64,000 nt of DNA from Reyranella sp. (GTDB lineage: Bacteria > Pseudomonadota > Alphaproteobacteria > Reyranellales > Reyranellaceae), in assembly GCF_004297405.1 (NCBI RefSeq), contig NZ_SCVC01000021.1:1-64000 (forward strand), written 5' to 3'. A model generated the notes under the pieces. The model was given only the letters and a program-made list of their open reading frames with translations. It was not told the DNA's origin and did not search any database. The first letter of the stretch is position 1, and each line of letters starts with the position of its first letter. Position numbers and translations under genes: made by a program. Positions 7,567 through 17,133 of this stretch are shown piece after piece.

Positions 7567-8031
7567 TCAGCGGCTGCCACGCGCGGTGATATCGATCGTA
7601 TTGCTCGGCGCGGCGGCGTTGTTGCTGCCGGCGTCGATACGAATGGTGCGAATGCGCGGCTCCGAAACGGGGCGCACCAGGTCGATCGACAAGAGGCCAT
7701 TGTCGAGACGGGCGCCTATCACTTCGATGCCATCGGCGAGCATGAAAGCCCGCTGGAACTGACGTGCGGCAATACCGCGGTGAAGATAAACCCGATCGCC
7801 TTCCTCGGCCTGCTTGCCGCGAACCATCAACTGGTTCTCGACCAACTCGATCACGAGGTCGTCGCTGGTGAACCCGGCCACGGCCAGCGTGATGCGCAGG
7901 CCATTTTCGCCGATCCGCTCGATATTATAGGGGGGATAGCCCTCGGCGTTCTTCGCTAGGCGGTCGAGCGTGCGCTCGAGCTGGTCAAAACCCAGCAGCA
8001 GGGGCGAGTTGAACATCGACACACGACTCAT
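7567..8031 (-). CDS. Small heat-shock protein, Hsp20/alpha-crystallin family
   Basis: 154 residues of the IbpA/HspA type. The alpha-crystallin domain spans about residues 33-130 (YPPYNIERIGENGLRITLAVAGF, VENQLMVRGKQ, YLHRGIAARQFQRAFMLADGIEV, LDNGLLSIDL). The family holds unfolding proteins in soluble complexes for refolding. The start at 8031 follows GGAGGAGG; a longer in-frame reading exists but lacks a binding site and would run through the promoter. The IXI-like C-terminal motif is TIRI. A sigma-32-type promoter and a hairpin overlapping the ribosome binding site point to heat control at two levels. DUF1150 follows. Confidence 0.94.
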   Translation of the reverse strand: MSRVSMFNSPLLLGFDQLERTLDRLAKNAEGYPPYNIERIGENGLRITLAVAGFTSDDLVIELVENQLMVRGKQAEEGDRVYLHRGIAARQFQRAFMLADGIEVIGARLDNGLLSIDLVRPVSEPRIRTIRIDAGSNNAAAPSNTIDITARGSR

Positions 8032-8038
8032 AGAGACC

Positions 8039-8051
8039 CTCCTCCGAGGAG
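8039..8051 (-). promoter_or_regulatory. Hairpin overlapping the Hsp20 ribosome binding site
   Basis: In the transcript CUCC, a 5-base loop and GGAG can pair 4 bp, masking part of the GGAGGAGG Shine-Dalgarno sequence. A short stem that melts on heating could act as an RNA thermometer; this is inferred from sequence only. Confidence 0.3.
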
Positions 8052-8091
8052 CGAGCGGCAGGGAATCCATTAAGGCCTTCCCATTGTGTGA

Positions 8092-8119
8092 ATCTGGGGA
8101 GCCGGCCGCCCGGTTCAAG
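8092..8119 (-). promoter_or_regulatory. Sigma-32 (RpoH) type heat-shock promoter for hsp20-DUF1150
   Basis: On the minus strand, CTTGAA (8114-8119), preceded by CC, is followed after 14 bases by CCCCAGAT (8092-8099). This closely matches the RpoH consensus CTTGAA-N13-17-CCCCATNT. The transcript would have a leader of about 55 bases. Confidence 0.7.
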
Positions 8120-8252
8120 GGCCAGCCTGAGGGTCGATTCTGCGGCTGGACTAGGGTTCCACACCCCATCGCCATAGCCTCCTAGGTGGGGTAAAATATC
8201 CGGAACCCCTCCACCGTCCGGGCAGGAGCGTCCGGGCCAAAGAACGAAACGA

Positions 8253-10022
8253 ATGTCGCTGGTCGCCTCTGATACAAGACGGCCCGGGGAGCCTTTGGTT
8301 CCCGGAGCCCGTCCGATCCGTTCGGTTCAGGCCCGTCCCACGGCCAAATCGGCGGGTAAATCCGCCATCAAGGAAGGCCGCAAGCTCGGCCGCTGGTTCC
8401 TGGGCTCGTCTCTCTATTCCCTGACGCTCGGCTACAACTCGCCGCAAAGCTTCTTTGCCGTGGCGCCCGACGGCTGGCCCGGCGATCCGGCTTTGGGGCA
8501 GCGGTTGCTCATGGCGGGTGAATTTTCTGCCTGCAGCAGCGCCGGCACGGTCCTGCCCGATTCCGACGATCCGCCGTGGCAGCGCGCCGGCGCGTCGCCG
8601 CTGTGGCTCGATGCCCTGAACGGATTCGGCTGGCTGCGTGATCTGCGCGACAGCGGCGATGCGGCGGCCGGCCTGCTTGCCGCCCGGCTGGTCGACGACT
8701 GGACCAACAAGGAATGGCGCTGGTCGCCGGTGACGTGGAAGCGCGACGTGGTCGCCGCCCGCATCGTTGCCTGGATCCGCCACTACGAATGGATGGCTGC
8801 TGCCGCCGATCCCGGCTTCGCGGCGCGTTTCGTCTTCTCGATCGCCCGCCAGCGCGTCCATCTGCGTCGGGTCGCGCATCGCGGCATGATCGGCCATGAG
8901 GCCGTGGCCGTGCTGAAGGCGCTGATCTTCGCCGATCTCGCCTTCATCCGCGACGGCAAGCACTTCGAAAAGAGCCTGGAACAGTCGCTGACCCGGCTGG
9001 CGAAGTTCGTGAAGCGCTATGTGCTGCACGACGGCATCGTTTCCGAGCGTGCGCCGCATCTGCAGCTCACCGTGCTGCGCCATCTGCTCGATGTCCGCGC
9101 GGCGCTTGCCTCGGCCGAGCGTCGGGCGCCGGCCGAACTGGTGGCCGCGATCGATCGCATGGCGCCGATGCTGCGCTTCTTCCGCCATGGCGATGGCGGG
9201 CTCGCGCTGTTCAACGGCACCTGGGAAGGCGATCGCCGGATGATCGATCTCGTGCTGGCCCGTACGGGCTCGGGCGAGGCGGCGCCGGCCATGGCGCTGG
9301 TCAGCGGTTTTCAGCGGTTGGTTGCCGGCACTTCGCTGGTGATCGCCGACGCCGGCAGTCCGCCGGGCCGCGGCATGGACGGAATCGCCCATGCCGGCAC
9401 GCTCTCCTTCGAGATGAGTGCAGCGCACGAGCGCCTGATCGTGAACTGCGGCACCTATCCCGGTGCGCCGCGCGACTGGCAGCACTTCATGCGTTACACG
9501 GCTGCACACAGCACCGCGGTCGTCGACGACACCAACTCGACGGAGATCACCAATCACGGTGCGCTGGAGTATCGCGCCGGGAACGTGCTGATCGATCGTG
9601 CCGACGATGCCGGCGCACAGTGGCTCGACATGTGCCACGACGGTTATCGCTCGCTCTACGGCATCATCCATCGCCGGAGGCTATGGCTGTCGCCCGACGG
9701 CGGTGATCTGCGCGGCGAGGATGCCTTCCTGGGCTACGACGGCCGGCCGATCACCGTGCCGGACCAGCGTTTCATCGTGCGCTTCCATCTGCATCCCACC
9801 GTCAAGGCGACCCTGGCGCAAAGCGGCCAGGCGGTGCTGATGCGCTTGCCGAGCGGCCGTGGCTGGCGGCTGCGTGCCTCGGGCGCCGGCATCGGCCTCG
9901 CCGAGAGCATCTATCTCGGCGAAGAAGGCCGCGTGCGCCGCACCGAACAGATCGTCCTGGTCGGCCAGGTGCCGGTCGAGGGCATCACCATAAAGTGGGC
10001 CCTGACGCGGATGGAAGGATAA
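8253..10022 (+). CDS. Heparinase II/III family protein
   Basis: 589 residues. The N-terminal half is helical (alpha-toroid-like, with HRRVAHRGMIGHEAVAVLKALIF and RHGDGGLALFNGTWEGD). The C-terminal half is the beta-rich heparinase II/III-like lyase domain with NCGTYPGAPRDWQHFMRYTAAHSTAVVDDTNSTE. Family members are polysaccharide lyases, but this alphaproteobacterial subgroup has no assigned substrate. There is no clear signal peptide; the first 45 residues are basic and low in complexity. It diverges from the heat-shock pair and converges with trpS. The start has only a poor Shine-Dalgarno match. Confidence 0.85.
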   Translation: MSLVASDTRRPGEPLVPGARPIRSVQARPTAKSAGKSAIKEGRKLGRWFLGSSLYSLTLGYNSPQSFFAVAPDGWPGDPALGQRLLMAGEFSACSSAGTVLPDSDDPPWQRAGASPLWLDALNGFGWLRDLRDSGDAAAGLLAARLVDDWTNKEWRWSPVTWKRDVVAARIVAWIRHYEWMAAAADPGFAARFVFSIARQRVHLRRVAHRGMIGHEAVAVLKALIFADLAFIRDGKHFEKSLEQSLTRLAKFVKRYVLHDGIVSERAPHLQLTVLRHLLDVRAALASAERRAPAELVAAIDRMAPMLRFFRHGDGGLALFNGTWEGDRRMIDLVLARTGSGEAAPAMALVSGFQRLVAGTSLVIADAGSPPGRGMDGIAHAGTLSFEMSAAHERLIVNCGTYPGAPRDWQHFMRYTAAHSTAVVDDTNSTEITNHGALEYRAGNVLIDRADDAGAQWLDMCHDGYRSLYGIIHRRRLWLSPDGGDLRGEDAFLGYDGRPITVPDQRFIVRFHLHPTVKATLAQSGQAVLMRLPSGRGWRLRASGAGIGLAESIYLGEEGRVRRTEQIVLVGQVPVEGITIKWALTRMEG

Positions 10023-10062
10023 CGCCGGGCGCACCCGTTCCTGCGAAGGGGCGCTCCTCGTA

Positions 10063-11163
10063 TCAGGGCTTCAGGAAGCCGACCGTCCTGTAGACCTCGT
10101 CCAGAATCGGCGCCGCCAGCGTGCGGGCCCGTTCGGCGCCGTTGCGCAGGATGCCATCGACGTGGCCGGGGTCCTTCATCAGCCGCTGCATCTCCGCGCC
10201 GATCGGGCCGAGCTTGGCGACGGCGAGTTCGGTCAGCGCCGCCTTGAACTCGGAGAACTGCTTGCCCGCGAAGGCGGCAACGGCTGCCTCCTTCTCCTGA
10301 TCGGCGAGGGCGGCGTAGATGCCCAGCAGATTGTCGGCATCGGGCCGCTTTTCGGCATCGGCCAAGGTTTCCGGCATCGGCAGCGGATCGGTCTTGGCGC
10401 GACGGATCTTCTGGGCGATGGCATCGGCATCGTCGGTCAGGTTGATGCGCGAGTAGTCCGACGGATCGGACTTGCTCATCTTCTTGGTGCCGTCGCGCAG
10501 GCTCATCACGCGCGTGGTTGCGCCGAAGATCAGCGGCTCGGTCACCGGGAAGAAGTCCGGCACGGCGAAGTCGTTGTTGAACTTGATCGCGATGTCGCGC
10601 GTCAGCTCGAGATGTTGCTTCTGGTCCTCACCGACCGGCACATGCGTGGCCTTGTAGAGCAGGATATCGGCGGCCATCAGCGCGGGATAGGCGAACAGGC
10701 CCAGCGAGACATTCTCGCGGTCCTTGCCGGCCTTTTCCTTGAACTGAGTCATGCGGCTCATCCAGCCCATGCGTGCGACGCAGTTGAAGACCCAGGCGAG
10801 CTGCGCATGCCCCGGCACCATCGACTGGTTGAAGATGATGTGCTTGGAGCCGTCGACACCGGCGGCCAGGAAGGCCGAAGCGATCTCGCGGGTCTGGCTC
10901 ACCAGTTCCTTGGGCTCCTGCCACTGGGTGATCGCGTGCTGGTCGACCACGCAGTAGATGCAATCATAGTCGTTCTGCAGGCGCGCGAAGTTGCGGATCG
11001 CGCCGAGATAATTGCCGAGATGGAGATTTCCCGTGGGCTGCACGCCGGAGAAGATCCGGCCCTTGAGACCGCGAGCGGCATAGGGCGCGAGGTGCGGATT
11101 GGGAGCAGCTGGGACAGCGAGGGCAGCAGCGCCGGGATTCGGACTCGTGGTCGCGTCAGGCAT
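10063..11163 (-). CDS. trpS: Tryptophanyl-tRNA synthetase
   Basis: 366 residues, class I synthetase charging tRNA-Trp. The HIGH-type motif is [12 protein letters not shown], preceded by [14 protein letters not shown], and the KMSKS loop is [10 protein letters not shown]. The family's [18 protein letters not shown] is intact. About 34 extra residues rich in Ala and Pro precede the conserved core (start supported by GGAG 8 bases upstream), so the true start may lie further in. In many alphaproteobacteria trpS adjoins murJ; here a three-gene block (11.4-15.5 kb) separates them. Confidence 0.96.
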   Translation of the reverse strand: MPDATTSPNPGAAALAVPAAPNPHLAPYAARGLKGRIFSGVQPTGNLHLGNYLGAIRNFARLQNDYDCIYCVVDQHAITQWQEPKELVSQTREIASAFLAAGVDGSKHIIFNQSMVPGHAQLAWVFNCVARMGWMSRMTQFKEKAGKDRENVSLGLFAYPALMAADILLYKATHVPVGEDQKQHLELTRDIAIKFNNDFAVPDFFPVTEPLIFGATTRVMSLRDGTKKMSKSDPSDYSRINLTDDADAIAQKIRRAKTDPLPMPETLADAEKRPDADNLLGIYAALADQEKEAAVAAFAGKQFSEFKAALTELAVAKLGPIGAEMQRLMKDPGHVDGILRNGAERARTLAAPILDEVYRTVGFLKP

Positions 11164-11406
11164 GGGTGTGGACTCCGCTCAAGGTCGAAAGCGCGAGGTT
11201 TGGACCATCGCGCACCCCGCCGGTGGAAGGCTGGGGGCGGGCGGGTATCGCGCAGACCGGCCCGCTAATCAAGCGAACTCCTGTCAGCTCTCGGTTCGAC
11301 TGGCGTTGACGGCGACGGCCTGCACTGGTCCCATCCTCCTCGCACGCATCTTGCAGGATAGCAGGAGCGTCGGGGACGGATACGACAGCCTGGACGGAGG
11401 CATCCA

Positions 11407-13197
11407 ATGGACGAGCGTGGCTTGCGTGGTCTGATCGACCAAGTGAAGACGGGCGGGATGTCCCGCCGTGCCTTCGTGCGGCGCATGGCGGTGGTGGGCT
11501 TCACGGCGCCGATGGCGACGCAGCTCCTCGCTCTGTCGGGCGTGGCGATGGCGGACAGCCGACCAGTCTACAAACCGACCAAGCGCGGCGGTGGCGGTCT
11601 GCTGAAGGTCTTGTGGTGGCAGGGCCCGACGCTTCTCAATCCGCACTTCGCCGTCGGCACCAAGGACCAGGACGGTTCGCGTCTCTTCTATGAGCCGCTG
11701 GCGGCCTGGGACCGCGAAGGCAATCTTCGGGCGAAGTTGGCCGCATCGATTCCGAGCCGGGAGGACGGCACGCTCGCCGCCGACGGCCGGTCGGTGATCT
11801 GGAAGATCAAGCAGGGTGTGACCTGGCACGACGGCAAGCCTCTCACCGCCGACGATGTCGTCTTCACCTGGGAATATTCCAGCAATCCCGCGACGGCGAC
11901 CGTCAGCAGCGGCTCCTACAAGGATGTCGCGGTCGAGAAGATCGATAAATATACGGTGCTGGTGAAGTTCCAGAAGCCGACGCCGTTCTGGGCCGACACC
12001 TTCGTCGGCTGGGCGGGCTGCATCATTCCCAAGCATCTGTTCGGCGATTACATCGGCGCCAAGTCGCGCGACGCGCCGACCAATCTGAAGCCGGTCGGCA
12101 CCGGTCCTTACCTCTTCAAGGATTTCAAGCCGGGCGATCTCATCACCGGCGAGATCAATCCCAACTATCACGAGCCCAACCGACCTCACTTCGACGCCAT
12201 CGAGTTGAAGGGCGGCGGCGATGCCGTCTCGGCGGCGCGCGCGGTCCTGCAGACCGGGGAGTATCACTTCGCCTGGAACCTGCAGGTCGAGGACGAGATC
12301 CTCACCCGTCTCGAGAAGGGCGGCCGGGGTCGCGTGCTGGTGACCCACGGCGGCGGCATCGAGCATATGCAGCTCAACAACACCGACCCCTGGACGGAGG
12401 TCGATGGTGAACGGTCCAGTCTGAAGACCAAGCATCCGCTCCTGTCCGATCCGGCGGTGCGCCAGGCGCTTTCCCTGCTGATCGACAAGAAGTCGATCCA
12501 GGATCACATCTACGGCCGTATCGGGATTGCGACGGCGAACTACATCAACAATCCCGAACGCTTCCGGTCCAAGACAACCAGGTTCGAGTTCGATGTCGAC
12601 AAGGCCAATGCCATTCTCGACAAGGCGGGCTGGGTGCGGGGAGCGGACGGCATCCGCGCCAAGGACGGCAAGAGGCTGAAGTTCGTCTACCAAACCTCGA
12701 TCAACCAGCCACGCCAGAAGACGCAGGCGATCGTGAAGCAGGCCGCGCAAAAAACTGGCATAGAGATGGAGCTGAAGTCGGTGACGGCGTCGGTGTTCTT
12801 CTCGTCCGACGTGGCCAATCCCGACACCTACACGAAGTTCTACGCCGACCTGCAGGAATACAGCAACGGTATGAACGCGCCTGATCCCGAGGTCTTCCTG
12901 CGCCAGTTCTGTTCGTGGGAGGCGGCCACCAAGGAGAACAAGTGGCAGGGCCGCAACATCACGCGCTGGCAGAACCAGGAATACGACGACATCCACAAGG
13001 CCGCACAGGTCGAGCTCGACCCCGTCAAGCGCGCGGCGATGCTGATCAAGCTGAACGAGCTTGTGGTGAACAATGTCGTGGTCATCCCGATCGTGGCCCG
13101 CCCTCAAACGGTGGGGATGAACAATCAGCTCGTCGCCGAGATGAGCGGCTGGGACAACAACACCTGGGATATCGCCAACTGGTATCGCGACGGGTGA
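11407..13197 (+). CDS. ABC transporter substrate-binding protein, family 5 (peptide/opine type), Tat-exported
   Basis: 596 residues. The N-terminus carries a twin-arginine signal (SRRAFVRRMAVVGF near residue 19) ending around AMA-DS, so it is exported folded to the periplasm. The mature part is the DppA/OppA-like SBP family 5 fold: WHDGKPLTADDVVFTWEY, VGTGPYLFKDFKPGD and VRQALSLLIDKKSIQDHIYG are diagnostic. Ligands of the family are peptides, nickel or opines; the ligand here is unknown. No permease or ATPase genes are adjacent, so it works with components encoded elsewhere. It converges with an MFS gene 4 bases away. Confidence 0.92.
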   Translation: MDERGLRGLIDQVKTGGMSRRAFVRRMAVVGFTAPMATQLLALSGVAMADSRPVYKPTKRGGGGLLKVLWWQGPTLLNPHFAVGTKDQDGSRLFYEPLAAWDREGNLRAKLAASIPSREDGTLAADGRSVIWKIKQGVTWHDGKPLTADDVVFTWEYSSNPATATVSSGSYKDVAVEKIDKYTVLVKFQKPTPFWADTFVGWAGCIIPKHLFGDYIGAKSRDAPTNLKPVGTGPYLFKDFKPGDLITGEINPNYHEPNRPHFDAIELKGGGDAVSAARAVLQTGEYHFAWNLQVEDEILTRLEKGGRGRVLVTHGGGIEHMQLNNTDPWTEVDGERSSLKTKHPLLSDPAVRQALSLLIDKKSIQDHIYGRIGIATANYINNPERFRSKTTRFEFDVDKANAILDKAGWVRGADGIRAKDGKRLKFVYQTSINQPRQKTQAIVKQAAQKTGIEMELKSVTASVFFSSDVANPDTYTKFYADLQEYSNGMNAPDPEVFLRQFCSWEAATKENKWQGRNITRWQNQEYDDIHKAAQVELDPVKRAAMLIKLNELVVNNVVVIPIVARPQTVGMNNQLVAEMSGWDNNTWDIANWYRDG

Positions 13198-13201
13198 TCG
13201 C

Positions 13202-14485
13202 CTAGGTCGGCTGCCGATCGCGGTCGGGATGATGGAACAGCAGCACGACCAGTACGGATGACAGGGCAAGGCCTGCCATCAGGAAGAAGCCGTCGGCGAA
13301 GGAGCCGCGCAGGCCCAGCACCCAGCCGGTGATGGCAGGCGCCAGGAAGCCCGCAACGGCGAAGCCGAAATCCATGATGCCGAGCGCTGTTGCCGCGCGC
13401 TGCGGCACGATGTCGACATTCACCGCATAGTAGGCGGCGTTGGCACCCATCGACGCCGCGACCGCCACTGTGATGCCCGCGATGGCGACGGTAAGGTCAC
13501 TGGTGAGCGCCACGGGGATCACCGCAAGGGCCGCCACGAACTGGCTGCCGGCGATAAGGTAGGAGCGCGAGATGCGCAGGCTTCCGGTGGTCTTCAGGAG
13601 ATAATCGGACCAGCGGCCGAGCGCCCAGAGCAGGAGGGCGGCCGAAAGCCAGGGCAGCACGGAGAACAGGCCGATGGCGGCGAGGTTCAGCCCATACTGC
13701 CTTTCCAGGTAGCTCGGCAGCCAGGTCATGAAGAAGAACAGGAAATAACCGAAGACGAAGAAGGCCCAGTAGTTCGCCAGCAGAGTCTTGTTGGTGAGCA
13801 TGAGCTTCAGCACCGCAGCACTCGGCCAGGATTTCAGCGGCGCATGCGGAGCGGCAGAGGCGCCGGGATCGCTCTTGCGGATATGGGTGAGTTCGGATTT
13901 GTCGACGAAGCGTGAATCCGCCGGATCGTCACGGAAGAAGAAATACCAGAGCGGCACCCAGGCGATGGACAGCGTGAACAGCACGATGAAGGTGAGCCGC
14001 CAGTCGAGCCAGCCCAGCAGTTGAGTGACGATGGGGCCGCCGACGGCCAGCGCCAGCGGCACGGCCAGCAGGGTGTTGCCCAATGCGGTTGCCCGCTCGT
14101 GCGGTGACAGCCAGTGGCTGACGGCGCCGGTGAGGGCGGGAAAGTTGGGGCCCTCCGATATGCCGAGCAGCACGCGCGCGGCGTAGAGGACGGCGACGGT
14201 GGTCGCCAGCCCGGTCATGCCGATCGACAGGCTCCACAGGATCGCGGCGATCGTGAGCACCGCCCGCGCGCCGTAGCGGTCCACGGCGAAGCCGCCCAGC
14301 AGGGTGGTGATGGCATAGCCCAGACCAAAGGCGCCCAGCACGGCGCCGGTGGCTGCCGGCGACAAGCCGAGATCGCGCTGGATCATCGGGATTGCATAGG
14401 CGATGGCGGCGCGATCGACGTAGTTCACCACGGTGATCGCAAACAGCAGGAAGACGATGAACCACCGGAACCGCGTACGCGACAT
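13202..14485 (-). CDS. MFS transporter, anion:cation symporter type
   Basis: 427 residues with 12 predicted membrane segments. The N-terminus VNYVDRAAIAYAIPMIQRDLGLSPAATGAVLGAFGLGYA and the loop DRYGARAVLTIAAILWS match the ACS family of the major facilitator superfamily (GudP, ExuT and tartrate-type transporters), which import organic acids with protons. SEGPNFPALTGAVSHWLSPHERATALG is also characteristic. It diverges from a succinylglutamate desuccinylase-like gene 70 bases away, so the two may handle the same carboxylate or N-acyl amino acid; that link is inference. Confidence 0.9.
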   Translation of the reverse strand: MSRTRFRWFIVFLLFAITVVNYVDRAAIAYAIPMIQRDLGLSPAATGAVLGAFGLGYAITTLLGGFAVDRYGARAVLTIAAILWSLSIGMTGLATTVAVLYAARVLLGISEGPNFPALTGAVSHWLSPHERATALGNTLLAVPLALAVGGPIVTQLLGWLDWRLTFIVLFTLSIAWVPLWYFFFRDDPADSRFVDKSELTHIRKSDPGASAAPHAPLKSWPSAAVLKLMLTNKTLLANYWAFFVFGYFLFFFMTWLPSYLERQYGLNLAAIGLFSVLPWLSAALLLWALGRWSDYLLKTTGSLRISRSYLIAGSQFVAALAVIPVALTSDLTVAIAGITVAVAASMGANAAYYAVNVDIVPQRAATALGIMDFGFAVAGFLAPAITGWVLGLRGSFADGFFLMAGLALSSVLVVLLFHHPDRDRQPT

Positions 14486-14555
14486 CTGCTTCTCCTTGTC
14501 CGATGCAAGGTAGCATGCGAAGGAACGAATAGTTTTCCGGGATGGTTTGACGCCG

Positions 14556-15497
14556 ATGTCCGAGCTGCCGCCGATCGAGTACGCGTTTCCCGAGCTCCGT
14601 CGCTGGGAAAAGGGCGCCGCGCCTTACATCCATGTCCTCGAGAGCGGCAAGCCCGGGCCGACCGTCATGGTGGCGTCGCTGACGCACGGCAACGAAGTAT
14701 CGGGCGCAATCGTGGTCGATGCGCTCCTCGCCGCGGGCGTGAAGCCGCGCCAGGGCACGCTGATCCTGTCGTTCAACAATATCGACGCTTATCACTCGTT
14801 CGACCCCAAGACGCCATTCAAGTCGCGTCTGGTCGACGAGGATTTCAATCGCGTGTGGGGCCGCCTCGACCAGCCGGCGACGACGGTCGAGACGAAGCGG
14901 GCGCAGATCGTGAGGCCGTTCGTCGAGCGCGCCGACCTGCTGCTCGACCTGCACTCCATGCACGACGATTGCGTGCCGCTGATGCTGTCCGGCCCGCTCG
15001 ACAAGGGTGTGGCCTTTGCCAAGAAGATCGGCACGCCGGTCGACATCGTGCGCGATGCTGGCCATGCCGCCGGTATGCGCATGCGCGACTTCGGCGGCTT
15101 CGGCGATCCCAAGAGTCCGAAGAACGCTTTGCTGATCGAGACCGGCCAGCACTGGCGCGCCTCGTCGGTCGTCGTGGCCAAGGATGTGGCGGCGCGGTTC
15201 CTGGTCGAGACGGGAGCCGTCGAAGCAGGAGACCTGCCCGCCGACTGGCGCCAGCCGACGCCCGCCAAGCAGCGCGTCGTCGAGGTGACGCATGCCATCG
15301 CGACGCAGAGCGGCAACTTCACGCCGGCGCGGCACTTCGAGGGTCAGGAAACGATCGCCAAGGCGGGCACAGTGCTGGGCCACGACGATGGCGAGGCGGT
15401 GACGACGCCCTACGACGATTGCGTGCTGGTGATGCCGTCGTCGAGCCGGCCGCTGAAGGCTGGCGTCACTGTGGTTCGCCTGGGTCGGCTGACTTGA
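14556..15497 (+). CDS. Succinylglutamate desuccinylase/aspartoacylase-like zinc hydrolase (M14 family)
   Basis: 313 residues of the AstE/AspA zinc carboxypeptidase-like family, which removes acyl groups from N-acyl amino acids. SLTHGNEVSG supplies the zinc-binding His and Glu, DLLLDLHSMHDD the third ligand, and LIETGQHW the catalytic Glu. The ATG at 14556 was chosen over an in-frame TTG three codons earlier; the ribosome binding site is weak either way. Its last 32 bases overlap the 3' end of murJ, which runs toward it. It diverges from an organic-anion MFS transporter. The substrate is unknown. Confidence 0.87.
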   Translation: MSELPPIEYAFPELRRWEKGAAPYIHVLESGKPGPTVMVASLTHGNEVSGAIVVDALLAAGVKPRQGTLILSFNNIDAYHSFDPKTPFKSRLVDEDFNRVWGRLDQPATTVETKRAQIVRPFVERADLLLDLHSMHDDCVPLMLSGPLDKGVAFAKKIGTPVDIVRDAGHAAGMRMRDFGGFGDPKSPKNALLIETGQHWRASSVVVAKDVAARFLVETGAVEAGDLPADWRQPTPAKQRVVEVTHAIATQSGNFTPARHFEGQETIAKAGTVLGHDDGEAVTTPYDDCVLVMPSSSRPLKAGVTVVRLGRLT

Positions 15498-17052
15498 GGC
15501 CGGGCTGCCGGCGCAGCACGTAACGCAGCTCCGACATCCGCACGACTCCCAGCACACCACCCAGCAGCGCATAGGCGGCGATACCTGCAACGCAGGTCGC
15601 AGCGAGCGCAACGCCGCCCGAAATGTCGGGGCGCGCGAGCGGTGCGGCCAGCCAGATCATCACCCCCCACAGCGCCGCGCCCATGCCGAGGGTCGCGCCG
15701 GCCACGCGAACGGCGCGTGAGACCAGGCGCTTGTCCGGCACCCAGTGATGGCGCTTCAGCAGCACGCCCGCCAGCAATGCGGCGTTCAGCCATCCCGAGA
15801 GCGAGGAGGCCAACGCAATGCCGACATGGGCGAGCGTCGTGGCGTACAGGAAGAACAGGTTCAGCGCGATGTTGGTGGTGATGGCCGCAACCGCGATATA
15901 GAGCGGCGTGCGTGTATCCTCGCGCGCGAAGAAGCCGGGCGTGAGCGCCTTCACCAGGACGAACGCCGGCAGACCGACCGCAAAGGCCGCCAGTGCGCCG
16001 GCGGTACGCCAAGTGTCTTCGGGCCCGAACCGGCCGCGCTCGAACAGGATGCGGATGATCGGATCGGCCAGCAGCCACAAGGCGACGGCTGCCGGCAGGC
16101 TGAACAGCAGGCCGAACTCGATGGCGCGATTCTGGCTGGTCATCGCCGCCTGGGCGTTGCCGGCCCGCAGCTCGCGCGCCAGCAATGGCAATAGCGCCGT
16201 GCCGACAGCGATGCCGACCACGCCCAGCGGGAGCTGCGCAATACGGTCGGCGTAGTAGAGCGCGGAGATCGTGCCGACGGGCAGCAGCGACGCCCAGACG
16301 ACATCGAGCATGACGCTGATCTGCTGGACGCCACCGCCGATTGCGACCGGCGTGGCGAGCTTCACCAGTCGCGCCACCCGTTCGGTCCAGCGTGGCCGGA
16401 CCAGCTTCATGCTGACGCCGTCGCGATGACAGGCGATCAGCAGCCACAACCATTGCAGAAGTCCCGCGATCGCCACACCGATCGAAGCGGCGTAGCCGGA
16501 ATTAAGCAGGAGCGGTGTCAGCCCCAGTACGGCACCGATTAGCGCGAGGTTCAGCAGCACCGGAGTCGCCGCGACATGGGCGAAGCGGTCGATGCTGTTC
16601 AACACGCCGCCATAGAGCGATGCCAGCGAGATAAACAGAAGATAGGGAAAGGTGATGCGGCCGAACTCGACGGCCAATGCGAAGGACGCCGGATCGTCGC
16701 GCATGCCCGGCGCCAGCAGCGACATCACCCACGGCATGCCGGGGATCAGCAGCAGCGTGAAAGGAATCAGGACAAGAAGCAGCGCGGCCTGCGCTTGGCG
16801 CGCGAAGGTCAACGCTTCCTCGCGTCCCTTGCCCTGCAGCTCGCGCGCGAACAACGGCACGAACGCTGCCGAGAAGGCGCCTTCGGCAAACAGGCGGCGA
16901 AAGAAGTTCGGCAGCTTGAAGGCGACGAAGAAAGCATCCGCCACTGCGCCCGAGCCCAACACTGCCGACAGCACGATGTCGCGCACGAAGCCCACGATGC
17001 GGCTCAGCAAGGTAAAGCTGCCGACCGTCGCGATGGCGCGGGCGAGACTCAT
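15466..17052 (-). CDS. murJ: Lipid II flippase MurJ (MviN)
   Basis: 528 residues, 14 predicted membrane segments, moving the peptidoglycan precursor lipid II across the inner membrane. The conserved start SLARAIATVGSFTLLSRIVGFVRDIVLSAVLG, then FFVAFKLPNFFRRLFAEGAFSAAFVPLFAREL with the functionally important arginines, identify it. Its stop lies within the convergent deacylase gene, giving a 32-base antisense overlap of the 3' ends. Often followed by trpS in alphaproteobacteria; here that arrangement is interrupted. A structured GC-rich element lies upstream at 17134-17205. Confidence 0.96.
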   Translation of the reverse strand: MSLARAIATVGSFTLLSRIVGFVRDIVLSAVLGSGAVADAFFVAFKLPNFFRRLFAEGAFSAAFVPLFARELQGKGREEALTFARQAQAALLLVLIPFTLLLIPGMPWVMSLLAPGMRDDPASFALAVEFGRITFPYLLFISLASLYGGVLNSIDRFAHVAATPVLLNLALIGAVLGLTPLLLNSGYAASIGVAIAGLLQWLWLLIACHRDGVSMKLVRPRWTERVARLVKLATPVAIGGGVQQISVMLDVVWASLLPVGTISALYYADRIAQLPLGVVGIAVGTALLPLLARELRAGNAQAAMTSQNRAIEFGLLFSLPAAVALWLLADPIIRILFERGRFGPEDTWRTAGALAAFAVGLPAFVLVKALTPGFFAREDTRTPLYIAVAAITTNIALNLFFLYATTLAHVGIALASSLSGWLNAALLAGVLLKRHHWVPDKRLVSRAVRVAGATLGMGAALWGVMIWLAAPLARPDISGGVALAATCVAGIAAYALLGGVLGVVRMSELRYVLRRQPGLKSADPGEPQ

Positions 17053-17133
17053 CGTTCTAGGCCGTACTCGAGGCTGTTTGCGTCCGTCACAGGTGCCACA
17101 ATCCTGTCATCGTCGAATGCGATAGTCTTGATC

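Noticed and set aside
8163..8192. ACCCCA...TGGGGT inverted repeat between hsp20 and the heparinase gene
   Set aside because: Short arms with an 18-base loop and no downstream T-run or link to a known regulator; likely chance.
11284..13269. 661-codon minus-strand frame opposite the peptide-binding protein gene
   Set aside because: The plus-strand protein has a Tat signal and full SBP family 5 motifs; the antisense frame is a GC-bias shadow with no recognisable domain.
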